From positions 1 to 64,000 of the forward strand of contig CAJQUW010016158.1 of assembly GCA_907163375.1 (NCBI GenBank): a stretch of DNA of 64,000 nucleotides. Direction: 5' to 3'. The notes beneath the pieces were generated by a model. That model ran no database searches. It saw only the letters and a list, made by a program, of their open reading frames with translations, and had not been told where the DNA came from. The DNA comes from Prostheceraeus crozeri. Its lineage: Eukaryota; Platyhelminthes; Polycladida; Euryleptidae. The position numbers were made by a program, and so were the translations under genes. Shown in pieces: positions 1 to 9,318 of this stretch (position 1 is its first letter; every line of letters starts with the position of its first letter).

Positions 1-50
1 TACTAAGCAAAAATTGTAATTGTATTATTTATTTCCATATTAGAATAAAA

Positions 51-245
51 ATGACTGATGTAAAAACGGAAGGCATCTTCTCGTCAATCGAAACGGTCCT
101 TCAAACCATTCAAGTCAGTTTAAAAAGGCGTTGCGAAAGTTAAACAGGGATACATTGATAATAAGAAGAAGTGTAATTGATTCAAAAATTTCAAGTGATG
201 ATTTCATTCCGTGATTAGCTTTTGCAATACACAAATGTCTAACCC
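51..245 (+). pseudogene. Degenerate small Polinton gene
   Basis: An ATG at 51 opens a 30-codon frame to 143. A second frame over about 118-213 then continues with basic and serine-rich residues, so this looks like one short gene broken by a frameshift. The start is preceded by a TAAGCAAA word also found before other genes of this element. I do not recognise the product. Confidence 0.3.
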
Positions 246-266
246 TATTTACAAGCCCTCTGTTGA

Positions 267-457
267 ATGGCTGGCTCTTTGAATAGCATAAAAAAGTTTT
301 CAAATCCAAGGAGTAGTGATAAGAAAAAGGCGAAACTTAATTCTAGCGCGGTGGTGGTGGGTTTCTAAGTATGTTAAATGATATTGGAAACAGTATTAAT
401 GGCGTAATCAATAGTCCGCTTGGAAGGATTGCAGCAACTGCTGCAATGTTAATATAA
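267..457 (+). pseudogene. Short basic/glycine-rich protein with hydrophobic C-terminus, frameshifted
   Basis: An ATG at 267 opens a lysine- and serine-rich stretch. Near the GGTGGTGGTGG run (about 349-361) the frame must change to continue into a glycine-rich, hydrophobic tail with the words GGGFLSMLND and IAATAAMLI before TAA at 455-457. Small proteins with a basic part and an amphipathic or hydrophobic part are typical minor virion components of Polintons and adenoviruses (pVI or pX type). That role is inference from composition and position only. Confidence 0.35.
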
Positions 458-479
458 GGTTAGCGAATCATAAAGTGAC

Positions 480-523
480 ACGTCATCACTTTGATTGATG
501 AGTCATATATAGGTGTATATAAG
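480..523 (+). promoter_or_regulatory. TATA promoter with AP-1/CRE-like sites
   Basis: TATATAAG at 516-523 lies about 90 bases before the ATG at 609. Just upstream are TGAGTCA (499-505, an AP-1 consensus) and ACGTCATCA (about 479-487, CRE-like). The polymerase promoter of the same element has the same pairing of a CRE site and GTATATAAG. Confidence 0.55.
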
Positions 524-608
524 GAAGACGCTTTAATGATATTTTACCACTTTCAAGTGACAATTCATTTGCGCTGGTTGAAAGCTCCGAATTAGTACTT
601 GTTGAAAC

Positions 609-1340
609 ATGACTCAGAAAATGTATACAATCAGAGAGGAAGGTGACGCTTTTGAGCAAGATCTCTTGAAGCTTCGTCCGACACGAAAGGTGCAAGGGAT
701 TGGAAATACGTTCTACTTTCAAACCTTGAATTATGGTGATGATGGCTTTTATCTTCAAGTTCCATTCTTCCACAGTAATGGTATGTCTACATCAGGGTAT
801 AGCAATATGAGACAAATGCGAGTGACTTTTCCAAAATGGCAACAGGTGATTCTTAAAACTATTGACTCTTTCGCGAAAGAATGTGTTGAGCTGCCTGAAA
901 GTGCTCCCACTCATTGGAGAAAGGCATTAGAGGAAGGAGTTGGTTATAAGGAATTGCCGGAATTCGATACACTGTTTTTAAAACTATCGGATCATTTTCA
1001 AGCATTCGATCTCTTTACAAACGCGATGGAATGTGAGGATATATGCCGCTATATGGGCTTAGTGCACGTTACCGGACTTTATATTGGCTCACATGGTTCG
1101 ACTGGTAAAGTCGCATCTTTACAAATGAAGGTTCTTCAACTAGTCTATGAACCACTACCAATTGATAAATGTTTAATTAACATTGATAAGACTGCTTCAA
1201 GTGATGGGAAGGAAGAGAGCAAAAGCGAGGTCGGAAGGAAATCTAAAGATGGGAATCCTAAATTGAAGTTGAAGCGCCAAGATGCTGACTTGAAAACTTT
1301 CTATAATCCTAATTGTGATGAGGAAACACAAATGTTTTAA
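609..1340 (+). CDS. Polinton protein, candidate ssDNA-binding-like
   Basis: Open frame of 243 residues from an ATG behind a clear TATA box. The body (residues 1-190) has a mixed alpha/beta look with many aromatic residues. Around residues 150-185 the pattern VTGLYIGSHG followed by LQMKVLQLVYEP resembles the C-terminal strand pair of viral ssDNA-binding-like proteins (hydrophobic-GLYI, then QxKVxQ). The last 50 residues are lysine-rich and acidic-mixed, perhaps a nuclear signal or nucleic-acid-binding tail. No catalytic motif is seen. The family assignment is inference from pattern only; it could equally be another Polinton-specific protein. Frame intact, unlike most neighbours. Confidence 0.5.
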   Translation: MTQKMYTIREEGDAFEQDLLKLRPTRKVQGIGNTFYFQTLNYGDDGFYLQVPFFHSNGMSTSGYSNMRQMRVTFPKWQQVILKTIDSFAKECVELPESAPTHWRKALEEGVGYKELPEFDTLFLKLSDHFQAFDLFTNAMECEDICRYMGLVHVTGLYIGSHGSTGKVASLQMKVLQLVYEPLPIDKCLINIDKTASSDGKEESKSEVGRKSKDGNPKLKLKRQDADLKTFYNPNCDEETQMF

Positions 1341-1481
1341 TTTGTAAATGTTTTAATTTGTAAATGTAACTTGAAAGTTTCTATTCTGAATGTAAATAAA
1401 CTTGATCTGGAACATGTGTCTGTTTTGTTGTTCTAAGCAAAATTAGCGGGATGATGAGTTTAATGTTAATGGAATTATAAG

Positions 1482-2031
1482 ATGACAGATTTTCGTCTAT
1501 TCACTGATCGCACAATGTGTGTCGCTGGACCAAGTCAGTCCGGTAAAACTACATTTGTAACTGAATTGCTACAATATAGAAATGAAATGTTTAACAAGGA
1601 AATTAAGAGAGTCAAAATGGTATTATGGAATATTTCAACCACAACTACATTCTGCACTTCGCCAGAAAGGTTATGAGGTGAAGCAAGGGTTGCCATCAAC
1701 TGAGGATATCAAAGCAGGTGACTTACTAGTATTAGATGATCTATTACGAGAAAGCAAATCTTCAAAGGATGTGACTGAAATGTTCATTCAAACTGCACAT
1801 CATAGGGAAGCTTTTATTATCTACATCACCAAAAACATCTTCGATGGAGGGAAAGAGCAAAGAACTAGAAGTTTGAATACACATTATTTGGCAATATTTA
1901 AAAATCCAAGAGATAGCAGTCAGGATTACATCATCTCAGTAGACAGATATTACCTCAACAACCTAAAGTACTTTCAAAAATATATGAAGACTCACAAAAG
2001 AAACCACATGGTTATCTATTTATTGATCTAA
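1482..2031 (+). pseudogene. Packaging ATPase (FtsK/HerA, A32-like), frameshifted
   Basis: The genome-packaging ATPase that drives DNA into the capsid. The first frame (1482-1676) begins MTDFRLFTDR and carries the Walker A motif GPSQSGKTT at about residues 16-24. The second frame (from about 1630) carries the Walker B motif LLVLDDLL and a downstream sensor-like strand ending FIIYITKN. The break lies around 1625-1680. After 2031 the reading continues in other frames to about 2118, so the C-terminus is also disturbed. A TAAGCAAAA word precedes the gene. Confidence 0.8.
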
Positions 2032-2159
2032 CCCAGGAATGTCCGGAACGACTTCGATTTCGAACAAATATCATACCTAATTCCGCTGAACCAATGACAG
2101 TTTTCTCGGTTCACAGTTAGTTTTAAGCAATGTACTTTGTTGCCTTATTATTTTCAAAC

Positions 2160-2810
2160 ATGTCGTATTCAAAGATGGTAGTCATTCCTCAAGAGGAGTA
2201 TGTACAATTGACTACATTACAAAGTGCACAGGAAGTCAAAAATATAGATCAACCTATTACGAATCAACTTAAGGAACTAACACAAAAGGATATGGAAATT
2301 CAGAAGATTAAGGATCCCTATCCGACGAATGCAGTTAGCAGCTGAAAACATTGACGAGAGGCGACAGATTCGTGGACAAGTTGCGACGATTTATAACCTT
2401 GTCAACACCCTCGACCATATCGTGTGCGCGCTGAGCGATTATTTGACTTCATTGATCCACATGTGAAGTTCAATGGAGAGGGGAGGATAATAGATGAAAC
2501 AACTGGTGATGTTATTAGAAATAGTCACATAGATGACCTTTACAATATGCTGTCAGAGATGTAAGGCGAAAACTAGGTGCACCACAAGGGTGGTCATATT
2601 TTCAGAAAATTTTATCTGATCAAATGTACCTCACAATATTATTGGAGGACGACTGTGAATGAATTGGATAAGGGTCACTTACAAGATGGATCAAAGAGTA
2701 AAACACTCACGATGGCGGTCAAGCGAGAGCTTGCAGATCCCGATGATCTGCAACCAAAAAGAGCTACTAGGCGCTCAATGCGTGTTGCGAAGGAGTATAG
2801 TAAATATTAA
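2160..2810 (+). pseudogene. Polinton coiled-coil/accessory virion protein, multiply frameshifted
   Basis: ATG at 2160 gives MSYSKMVVIPQEEY, then a glutamine- and lysine-rich helix. Continuation is found in other frames through about 2560 (NTLDHIV, DYLTSLIHM, DDLYNMLSEM) and then 2577-2810, which ends in a basic tail (KRATRRSMRVAKEY). Polintons commonly carry a protein with an N-terminal 'y-hydrophobic-IPxEEY' start and long helix between ATPase and integrase. Its function is unknown. At least three frame breaks. Confidence 0.5.
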
Positions 2811-2844
2811 GCAAATATGAATTAAGCCTTGCCTCTCTCATATC

Positions 2845-4072
2845 ATGTCATTACAAAAATTTTGCTGTTGTTTGAAATCTGCGCTCGAAGGCAAAGGAGA
2901 AGAGGGCATAGAGGTTGATATCAATTGTGTTAGCAGTTTTTTCGCTGTGCGAGTAATACGCGTGCAAATCAGAACAAAGACGATGAGTACAGCAGTGAAA
3001 CTCAGAAAGATTTATTACGACTTAAATCATCCCGCAAGTTTCAGTCGTCGGAGGTTCTAGCTCGTGCAGCAGGTGTGGGAATAGAGAAAAGTCAAGAAGT
3101 GGTTGAGGAGTCAACCGACTTACACTCTTCACAAAAATGCGAGAAAGCGGTTTCCAACAAGAAAATATGTTGTTAACAATATAGATAGTCAATGGCAAGC
3201 GGACTTGGCTGACATCCAACAGATATCACAGTACAATGATGGCTATAAATACATCTTAACCGTAATAGATATTTTATCTCGCTATGCTTGGGCACGTGCG
3301 CTGAGATCTAAACGAGGACCAGAAGTTGAAGCGGCTTTTCAGAGCATTTTCGATGAGGGGCGTGTTCCGCAAAGAATACGGACCGATCAAGGGAAGGAAT
3401 TCGAAAACTCTCATGTTCGAAGTCTCCTTAAAAGTCATAATGTGGAATTGTTTAGTGTCAAAAGTGCTTATAAAGCTGCCATGGTTGAGAGGTTCAATCG
3501 CACACTGAAGACAAAAATATGGCGCTATTTCACTGCAAAAAATACACATGTTTGGGTAGGTGAGCTGCAGAAATTTGTTAAGAATTACAATGAAAGCTAC
3601 CATCGAATCATTAAGATGAAACCAGTTGATGTTACCCCCAGATAATGCGATGGATGTATGGCTTCGATTGTATGATAAGAAAGCGAAAAACATTTCCAAT
3701 GAAAAGAAAATTAATGTTGGTGATAGAGTTCGGATTTCAAAGGTTAAGTCTACATTTGAGAAGGGGTATCTACCTAATTGGACTGAAGAAGAGTTTTTTG
3801 TGGATGAAGTAAATACAAAATTTAGACCCACCATTTATAAATTAATAGATTACCATGGCAATCCAATTGAAGGAAAATTTTACTCTTATGAATTGCAAGT
3901 AGTAGACAGAAGTGAAGAGGTGTATATGATTGATAAAATAATTAGGAGGAAAGGTCATGGCAATCAAAGGAAATATCTAGTTAAATGGAAAGGATATCCT
4001 GATTCATTCAATAGCTGGATAACGCACCAGGATCTACAAAATGTGGAGATGGGAGACACTCGTAACTTTTAA
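2845..4072 (+). pseudogene. INT: Polinton integrase (rve) with C-terminal chromodomain
   Basis: Retroviral-type DDE integrase that inserts the element DNA. The core (3103-3645) shows the catalytic triad as WQADLAD (first Asp), RTDQGKEF (second Asp) and MVERFNRTLK (Glu). The next frame (3626-4072) has a basic SH3-like part (GDRVRISK) followed by a chromodomain, read as KYLVKWKGYPDSFNSWI near the end. Breaks occur before the core (2845-3100 in two other frames) and at a CCCCC run near 3635-3645. A chromodomain suggests targeting to methylated histone tails, as known for chromoviral integrases. Confidence 0.9.
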
Positions 4073-4112
4073 GCTAATATAGCATGTGACTTCTTCCATA
4101 TATGAGTTTAAC

Positions 4113-5689
4113 ATGTCTACTAACTTCAATATCATTCTTCCAAGCAATAGCAACCCCAAGATATTCCCAAGTAACAAACCATCTCTATACTCTGTTGAAT
4201 TCGCTAATCCAATTACTCTGCATGGACCCCATGAAGTTGCTCTAACTGAAATTACTTATTACAACGATATCAGTTTGCTAAAGAACAACTATTTTGAATT
4301 ACATAAAGAAGTGCGAGAGAAGGATGATTGCTTTCGCATATTTCAAAATAGTCTACATGGTACATGGGCTTTTCATCATCTAACTTTACATCCTTTTTCA
4401 ACATCTTTACCATCTGTCAAAACATGATTAAAATTCAAAAGGCATTTGCAACGTCAACTTTTAATTCTAAGGTTCCCACAATGAGCTTGCAAGATACAGA
4501 AAAGGAAATCGGTTGAATGTTTGAACGACTAAATGATCTCTTCAAGTGACTTTGAATAAATTCTACAAACCAGTCATAAAGGGGTCAACAAAATTGATGA
4601 AGGAAGGGAAGCATGTTCTTCTTGTATTAGGTAAGGATTTGAGTCATACTTTTGGGTATTCCAGAACAACTTTCTCATCAAGGTATTGGTACAATGGACG
4701 TGGGTGGAATTCGGAGAGGAAAGTCACTGATTTTCAATGTAGAATTGTGCCATTGTATGCATTACAAAAAAAGGAGCATCCGAGTAAAAAATAAATTTGA
4801 GGTCATTAGAAGTGTTGAAGACTTTGCAAGAAGGTTTCAAGGATCAGTGCCAGAAACGTTAATGACTTGTGAATATAAGAAAGAGAAAGTAACTTTATTT
4901 ACTGTTGAAACGGAGGCAGAATTTATTGTTTTTACTAAAAAGACACCATTGGAAAAGTCTGAGTCCGCTGTTATTGAATTCGGATCTGAAATGATTGGGA
5001 TGTTTAAGGGCCTTGAAAGCGCAACTTGGTTGACTGAATTAAATGATACATTCAAGGTTCAATTGTCCCCTTCCAAACTCAAAGCATCAACAAATGCTTC
5101 ATGGGATATCCACGAATACAGCGAAGACATATTGGGTGATGAATTGTCTACTTCCAGTGAACTTGTAAAAAGAGTTAATTTGAACATTGAAAGCTTGAAA
5201 ACGCCATCTGAATTGTGTACAAAGTTAAATGAGTTTGGTGTAGATTACCTTGATGCAGATGAATATCACTTTTCTTATGACCCACATAAGAAACGCATGA
5301 TTGTAAAGGTAGGGAAGAACTCTCTTATTAAGCTGGATAGCGTGTTAACGACCACATTGGGATTCTCAAAATCAACTATTTATGAAGGTACATCTATAGG
5401 CGATACAGCCCCATCACTAGAGCGTGATATAAGTAACTTATACGTCTATTGTAACATTATTGAATATACAAGGGTTGGCGACATTGAGGCCCCACTTCTG
5501 CGCACATTTCCTCTCTCATCCGTAAGGAAGCAACTAATCAATCGAGAATTTTTTAACACAATGTATCTACCAATCAGCCGAAATTTCATCAATAGAATTG
5601 ACATATCAATTCATGATGACGCAGGAGAAGTAGTTCCGTTCTGTGGTGGTGTTACTGTTTTGACCCTACATATTAGGTCACGAGAATAA
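4113..5689 (+). pseudogene. Penton-like minor capsid protein (PX type), frameshifted
   Basis: The vertex (penton-base-like) single-jelly-roll protein of Polintons. The N-terminal frame from ATG 4113 reads SVEFANPITLHGPHEVALTE, the strand pattern usual at the start of this family. The long C-terminal frame (about 4790-5689) contains TTTLGFSKST, LYVYCNIIEYT and IDISIHDDAGEVVPF, the usual C-terminal signature order (LGF, 'YVYCxIIE', 'I-I-D-GxxIPF'). At least two breaks lie between 4400 and 4790. It is followed at 44 bp by the core protein gene. Confidence 0.75.
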
Positions 5690-5732
5690 GGCTTTACGCT
5701 ATTGTGACTTCCATAGTTATTCAATAGTCATA

Positions 5733-6215
5733 ATGACAGGCATTTACAGTAGACCATCATATCAGAGCGGTTATCCCGTGTTTGTTGGAGGTAGACGACA
5801 AGTTGGAGGAGGCATATTTGGTGCACTAAGACGTATGGTTCTTCCAACACTCAAAAAGTATGGCGTACCAATCATGAAGCGTGTTGGAAGCAGGGCTTTA
5901 GATTTTGGTGCAAATGTTGCAGCTGATGCGCTTCAAGGTGAGGATATCGGTGAATCTATGAAAATGCGCGCGCAGCAATCTGCCATAGACGCATTAGATG
6001 ATTTAACAAAGACGAGACGTACAGTTCGGAAGAAGCGTAGGAAGTCAAGACAAGTTGGATCAGGCCGAGTTACTAAGCAAAGACGCAGGAAAAGTAAAAA
6101 GCCGACTAGAGCAGCACGTTCTAAATCTAGACGTCGAGTGAAAACAAGAAAGCGCAAGCGAAATTCCACAGCTACTAGAAACAAGTCAAAACGAAGGAAG
6201 ACAACATATTTGTAG
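5733..6215 (+). CDS. Basic core/DNA-condensing virion protein
   Basis: 160 residues, intact. The N-terminal half has a glycine-rich start (GGRRQVGGGIFGALRR) and an amphipathic helix followed by a small hydrophobic stretch (ALDFGANVAADALQG). Residues 95-160 are almost entirely Arg, Lys and Ser, a protamine-like tail for condensing DNA, comparable in make-up to adenovirus core proteins. Located between penton and major capsid genes as in other Polintons. ATG at 5733 chosen because it begins the conserved glycine-rich part. Confidence 0.75.
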   Translation: MTGIYSRPSYQSGYPVFVGGRRQVGGGIFGALRRMVLPTLKKYGVPIMKRVGSRALDFGANVAADALQGEDIGESMKMRAQQSAIDALDDLTKTRRTVRKKRRKSRQVGSGRVTKQRRRKSKKPTRAARSKSRRRVKTRKRKRNSTATRNKSKRRKTTYL

Positions 6216-6225
6216 AGCTAATACG

Positions 6226-7502
6226 ATGCAGAGTATCAATTCGGCTTTGTGTTTCTTCGATTCTCCCCCTCATCAGACAGACATCATCTCATTAACAATT
6301 GTAGACATAGTCCCCACAACAAATATCGATGGTAGCCTATTCAGTTTGATATACCTGCCAATCCTCAAGATTATATTGACTGTCAATCCATTGATTTAGA
6401 GTTGTGTATACAAATTAAGAAGACTGATGGTACAAATATCGATTCATCCAAGGATAAAGTGGGATTAGCAAATCTTCCTATTGCCAGTCTGTTCTCAGAT
6501 GTGTATCTAATATTGAATGACAAACAGATTGAAGGAGGGGATCGAGCATATCCATATGGAGCATATATACATACAATGACTCAATTTCAAAAGCAAGCTA
6601 AACAGTCACATTTGCAAGTTTCTGGGTGGTATGATGATCAGCAAGGGAAATTTGATGATGTCTCAAATACAGGGTTGAAAAGACGAAATGGATTTAACAG
6701 CGGATTCAAAGGAATTATACTTGAAAGGACCCGTCTATCTTGATTTCCTTCGTCAATCTAGATATCTGCTATCACAGGTTAAAATGCAAATAAAATTTAT
6801 TCGTGCAAATCCTGAGTTCGCGTTAATGGCTTTTGGAGCTACAAACTATCAAGTCAACATAAGTAATGCCGTGCTCAATGTAAGGCGTAGTAACAATGAA
6901 CCGTCAGTCATCAACGAGCATGCGACAGGATTGAGGAAAAACAATGCAATATATCCAGTTAATCACAGTGTGTTGACAAACTTCACATTGGTGCGGGATC
7001 ATCCTCACATGCCTACCCAAATCTTTTTCCCACTGCAATGCCAAAGGCGGTGTATATCACATTTGTGGAAAATGAGGCATTCATTGGTGCTTTTGAAAAG
7101 AATCCATTCAATTTCCAACACTTTAATGTTAGCAAACTAGCACTCTATCAGGATGGGAAATTTGTATCTTGCAAAGCATATGAGCCTAATTTCAAAGATG
7201 GCAAATTCGCACGTGAATATGGTTCTATTTTCACCGCCCTCAACATGTTTAATACAGACGATTCAAATGGAATTACAATGGATATGTACAAGAATGGCTA
7301 CTTCTTCATTATGTACAACCTCACAGCAGATGCAGATCTAGGTGGTGAAAGCGTAGGAGTTACAAAGCCTGGAAATCTACGACTGGAGGTATCATTTGAG
7401 TCACCTTTGAAGAAAACAATTACTTGTCTCATTTATGCTATCTATGATAGCAAAGTTGAGATAACAAGAATGAGAGACGTGACTGTCAGCTATCAGAGAT
7501 GA
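6226..7502 (+). pseudogene. Major capsid protein (double jelly roll), frameshifted
   Basis: The hexon-like shell protein of Polintons, family of the C. elegans transposon protein F54H12.2. ATG at 6226 opens MQSINSALCFFDSPP with the usual early 'AL-F--PP-Q' pattern. Next come DLELCIQIKKTDG and AYPYGAYIHTMTQF (6402-6743), then LKGPVYLDFLRQSRYLL (6688-7140), then the C-terminal barrel (7038-7502). Breaks lie near 6330-6400, 6690-6740 and 7040-7140. The stop overlaps the start of the protease gene by 4 bases (ATGA). Confidence 0.85.
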
Positions 7503-7963
7503 GTAACTTAAGCAACATAGAAATCTTGAGGAAAATGAGGAAAGCTCATCCCTACTCCAAGACAATATTTCTCAATGTCTTTTCTAGAGATAATTTACCT
7601 GATTCAATTCCTTTCTATCCTTGTTCACTTATCATCAATACGGATACCAACAATCTTCCCGGAAAACATTGGATTGCTGTATACATCAATCGTTATAAAG
7701 TTGCCGAATATTTTGACTCTCTTAATCAACCTCGTTTACATGATATCGCATTATGGATGAACAGGTTTTCCTGGACTGTTAGGAAAGTGACATCGTTCCC
7801 ACTTCAAAGTAATACATCTCTAATGTGCGGTGGCTATGTACTCTATTTTGTCAACGAGAGACCATTGAAAAATAACTGTAAAAGTGCTTTAGAACTATTT
7901 TCAAAAAACTGTGATAAAAATGATGTAATTCTTACTAAATATGTTGAAACAGTTTTGAAATAA
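7499..7963 (+). CDS. PRO: Adenain-like cysteine protease (maturation protease)
   Basis: 154 residues, intact. Papain-like Ulp1/adenain fold that matures virion proteins. Active-site elements appear in the expected order: His in KHWIAVYI (about residues 59-66), Asp in EYFDSL (about 73-78) and Cys in SLMCGGYVLYF (about 110-120). The length is short but within the range for Polinton proteases. It overlaps the capsid gene by four bases, suggesting coupled expression. Confidence 0.9.
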   Translation: MSNLSNIEILRKMRKAHPYSKTIFLNVFSRDNLPDSIPFYPCSLIINTDTNNLPGKHWIAVYINRYKVAEYFDSLNQPRLHDIALWMNRFSWTVRKVTSFPLQSNTSLMCGGYVLYFVNERPLKNNCKSALELFSKNCDKNDVILTKYVETVLK

Positions 7964-8035
7964 AGTTTTATGTTGTATCATTAACTTGCTCTCTTTTTTC
8001 CAAAACAAGGGTTTATAAGGAAAACAAAAACATGC

Positions 8036-8110
8036 TCATATTTCATTATCTATTCACATATATACAAAAAAACAGGTTCACATTTCATTATCTATCCACA
8101 TATATACAAA
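8036..8110. repeat. 43-bp tandem duplication
   Basis: Two adjacent copies, starting at 8036 and 8079, of a unit containing CATTATCTATYCACATATAT. They lie between the protease end and the TBP-like gene end, in AT-rich spacer. Confidence 0.7.
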
Positions 8111-8141
8111 ATCTACAATTTGGTTTTCATGAAACATTTTT

Positions 8142-8940
8142 TCAAATCACATATGATGGAGGCACATCACTTATGTCTTTAATGCCGGTTATCACAATCT
8201 TTCCATTATGGAACACATGAACATGATATGGATGCCAGTTAGTCAATTGAGCTGCTGGAAATAGCTCCACTTCATAAGTTAGATTATGTGATGATGTAAC
8301 TTTACGGAAATCATAGTGATAGTGTAATTCACATAACACGGTCATTGTCTTCACTTTCCAATCAGATAATGAATCACCAAGTAAATGTTCCAAAGTTAAG
8401 TGTAGATATGAGAGACCATGACCCTTCCAATACATTGGATTGTTCCATTTGGAAAGAATAGGATAGTGAGAGATCTATCCTTCCTCTGAATCCTCCATGT
8501 TAACATTGAGGGTCTTCCAAGATGTAAGCTCGTTGTCGGCTTCAATTTACGTTTTATCAGTAACCATTGTTTTCGGTTGGGTATATTCCTCTCGATCTCT
8601 TGTAGATTGAGTTTTGACTTTGCTTTTGTAGTTAACATCCGATTTACAAATTCCAACCATTTGATGTCCTCCATCTTTAATGAATGACGTTATCTGTGGT
8701 AGTATCTCCCTTGTAAAGGTTTCCCATGTGACGTCACTGAAACGAAAAAATCGATATTCAACATCTTCACGTTTTGGTGAACAGACGTATAGTTTGACTG
8801 ATGAATCACACTTTATCCATACCTTGTCATCGAGAGGAATCTTGATCCGAGTCTTATGGTTGTCAATGAGATCCGCAAAGTCTTTCAGTGAAGGCAATGA
8901 GTCAATACTAATGCAAACGCCACGATGTTTTCGATCCTAT
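8142..8940 (-). pseudogene. TATA-binding-protein-like (TBP-fold) protein, frameshifted
   Basis: Three overlapping minus frames (8897-8547, 8674-8396, 8435-8142) read as one broken gene. The last part contains YEVELFP at about 8255-8275 and NGKIVITG at 8181-8210. An upstream copy, NGTIQCIG, lies at 8427-8453. TBP is built from two direct repeats, each ending in a G-K-x-V-x-T-G strand pair, and its second repeat contains the 'YEPELFP' word. The two GK/T-x-V/Q-x-x-G words are about 82 residues apart here, near the 90 of true TBP. The N-terminal part (KDFADLID, TFTREILPQI) is not recognised. It would bind DNA and act on transcription, perhaps on the element's TATA promoters. Frame breaks lie near 8400-8435, 8550-8670 and 8900. 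Confidence 0.6.
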
Positions 8941-9096
8941 TTGCTATTGAATGACGAAATGCTATTCTTTTAGAATTTGTTATGTGAACGTTTTGAACGT
9001 CACTAAGTTTCCATGTTCTAATGTAATGAGGCATGTTCCGAAAGCTATGTTTCAAATTTAAGTTTAATGTTTGCCTAAAGTTTGTTATTTTATTAG

Positions 9097-9266
9097 CTCA
9101 ACATATCGGAATGATGTTGAGTACAAATTCTTCACATATTCATTCACATTAGGACTACCTATTTATTAGTAATCATTTCTACATATCGGAAAGATGTAGA
9201 AATTTCAATTTTAGTAAGACTACTTATGTATTAGTAAGTGTTGCTACATGTCGGAAGATGCAGCAA
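9097..9266. repeat. Three related stem-loops with TCGGAA loops
   Basis: Stem-loops lie at 9097-9121 (8-bp stem CTCAACAT), 9175-9203 (10-bp stem ATTTCTACAT) and 9241-9266 (9-bp stem with one mismatch). All three close on CAT/ATG and keep TCGGAA in an 8-9 base loop, while the stem bases differ and covary. The gaps between them share a TTAGKACTACYTAT-like word. The set sits between the polymerase stop and the start of the TBP-like gene. They could be RNA processing signals, small structured RNAs or protein-binding sites. Confidence 0.6.
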
Positions 9267-9318
9267 TCGCAAGATCTATTACAAGTGGAATATTATATTG
9301 TTTTTATTTAGACTTATT

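Noticed and set aside
3274-3834. Minus-strand 186-codon frame
   Set aside because: Shadow of the integrase core.
8975-9318. tRNA or rRNA gene
   Set aside because: The stem-loops do not form a cloverleaf and lack tRNA A/B box consensus.
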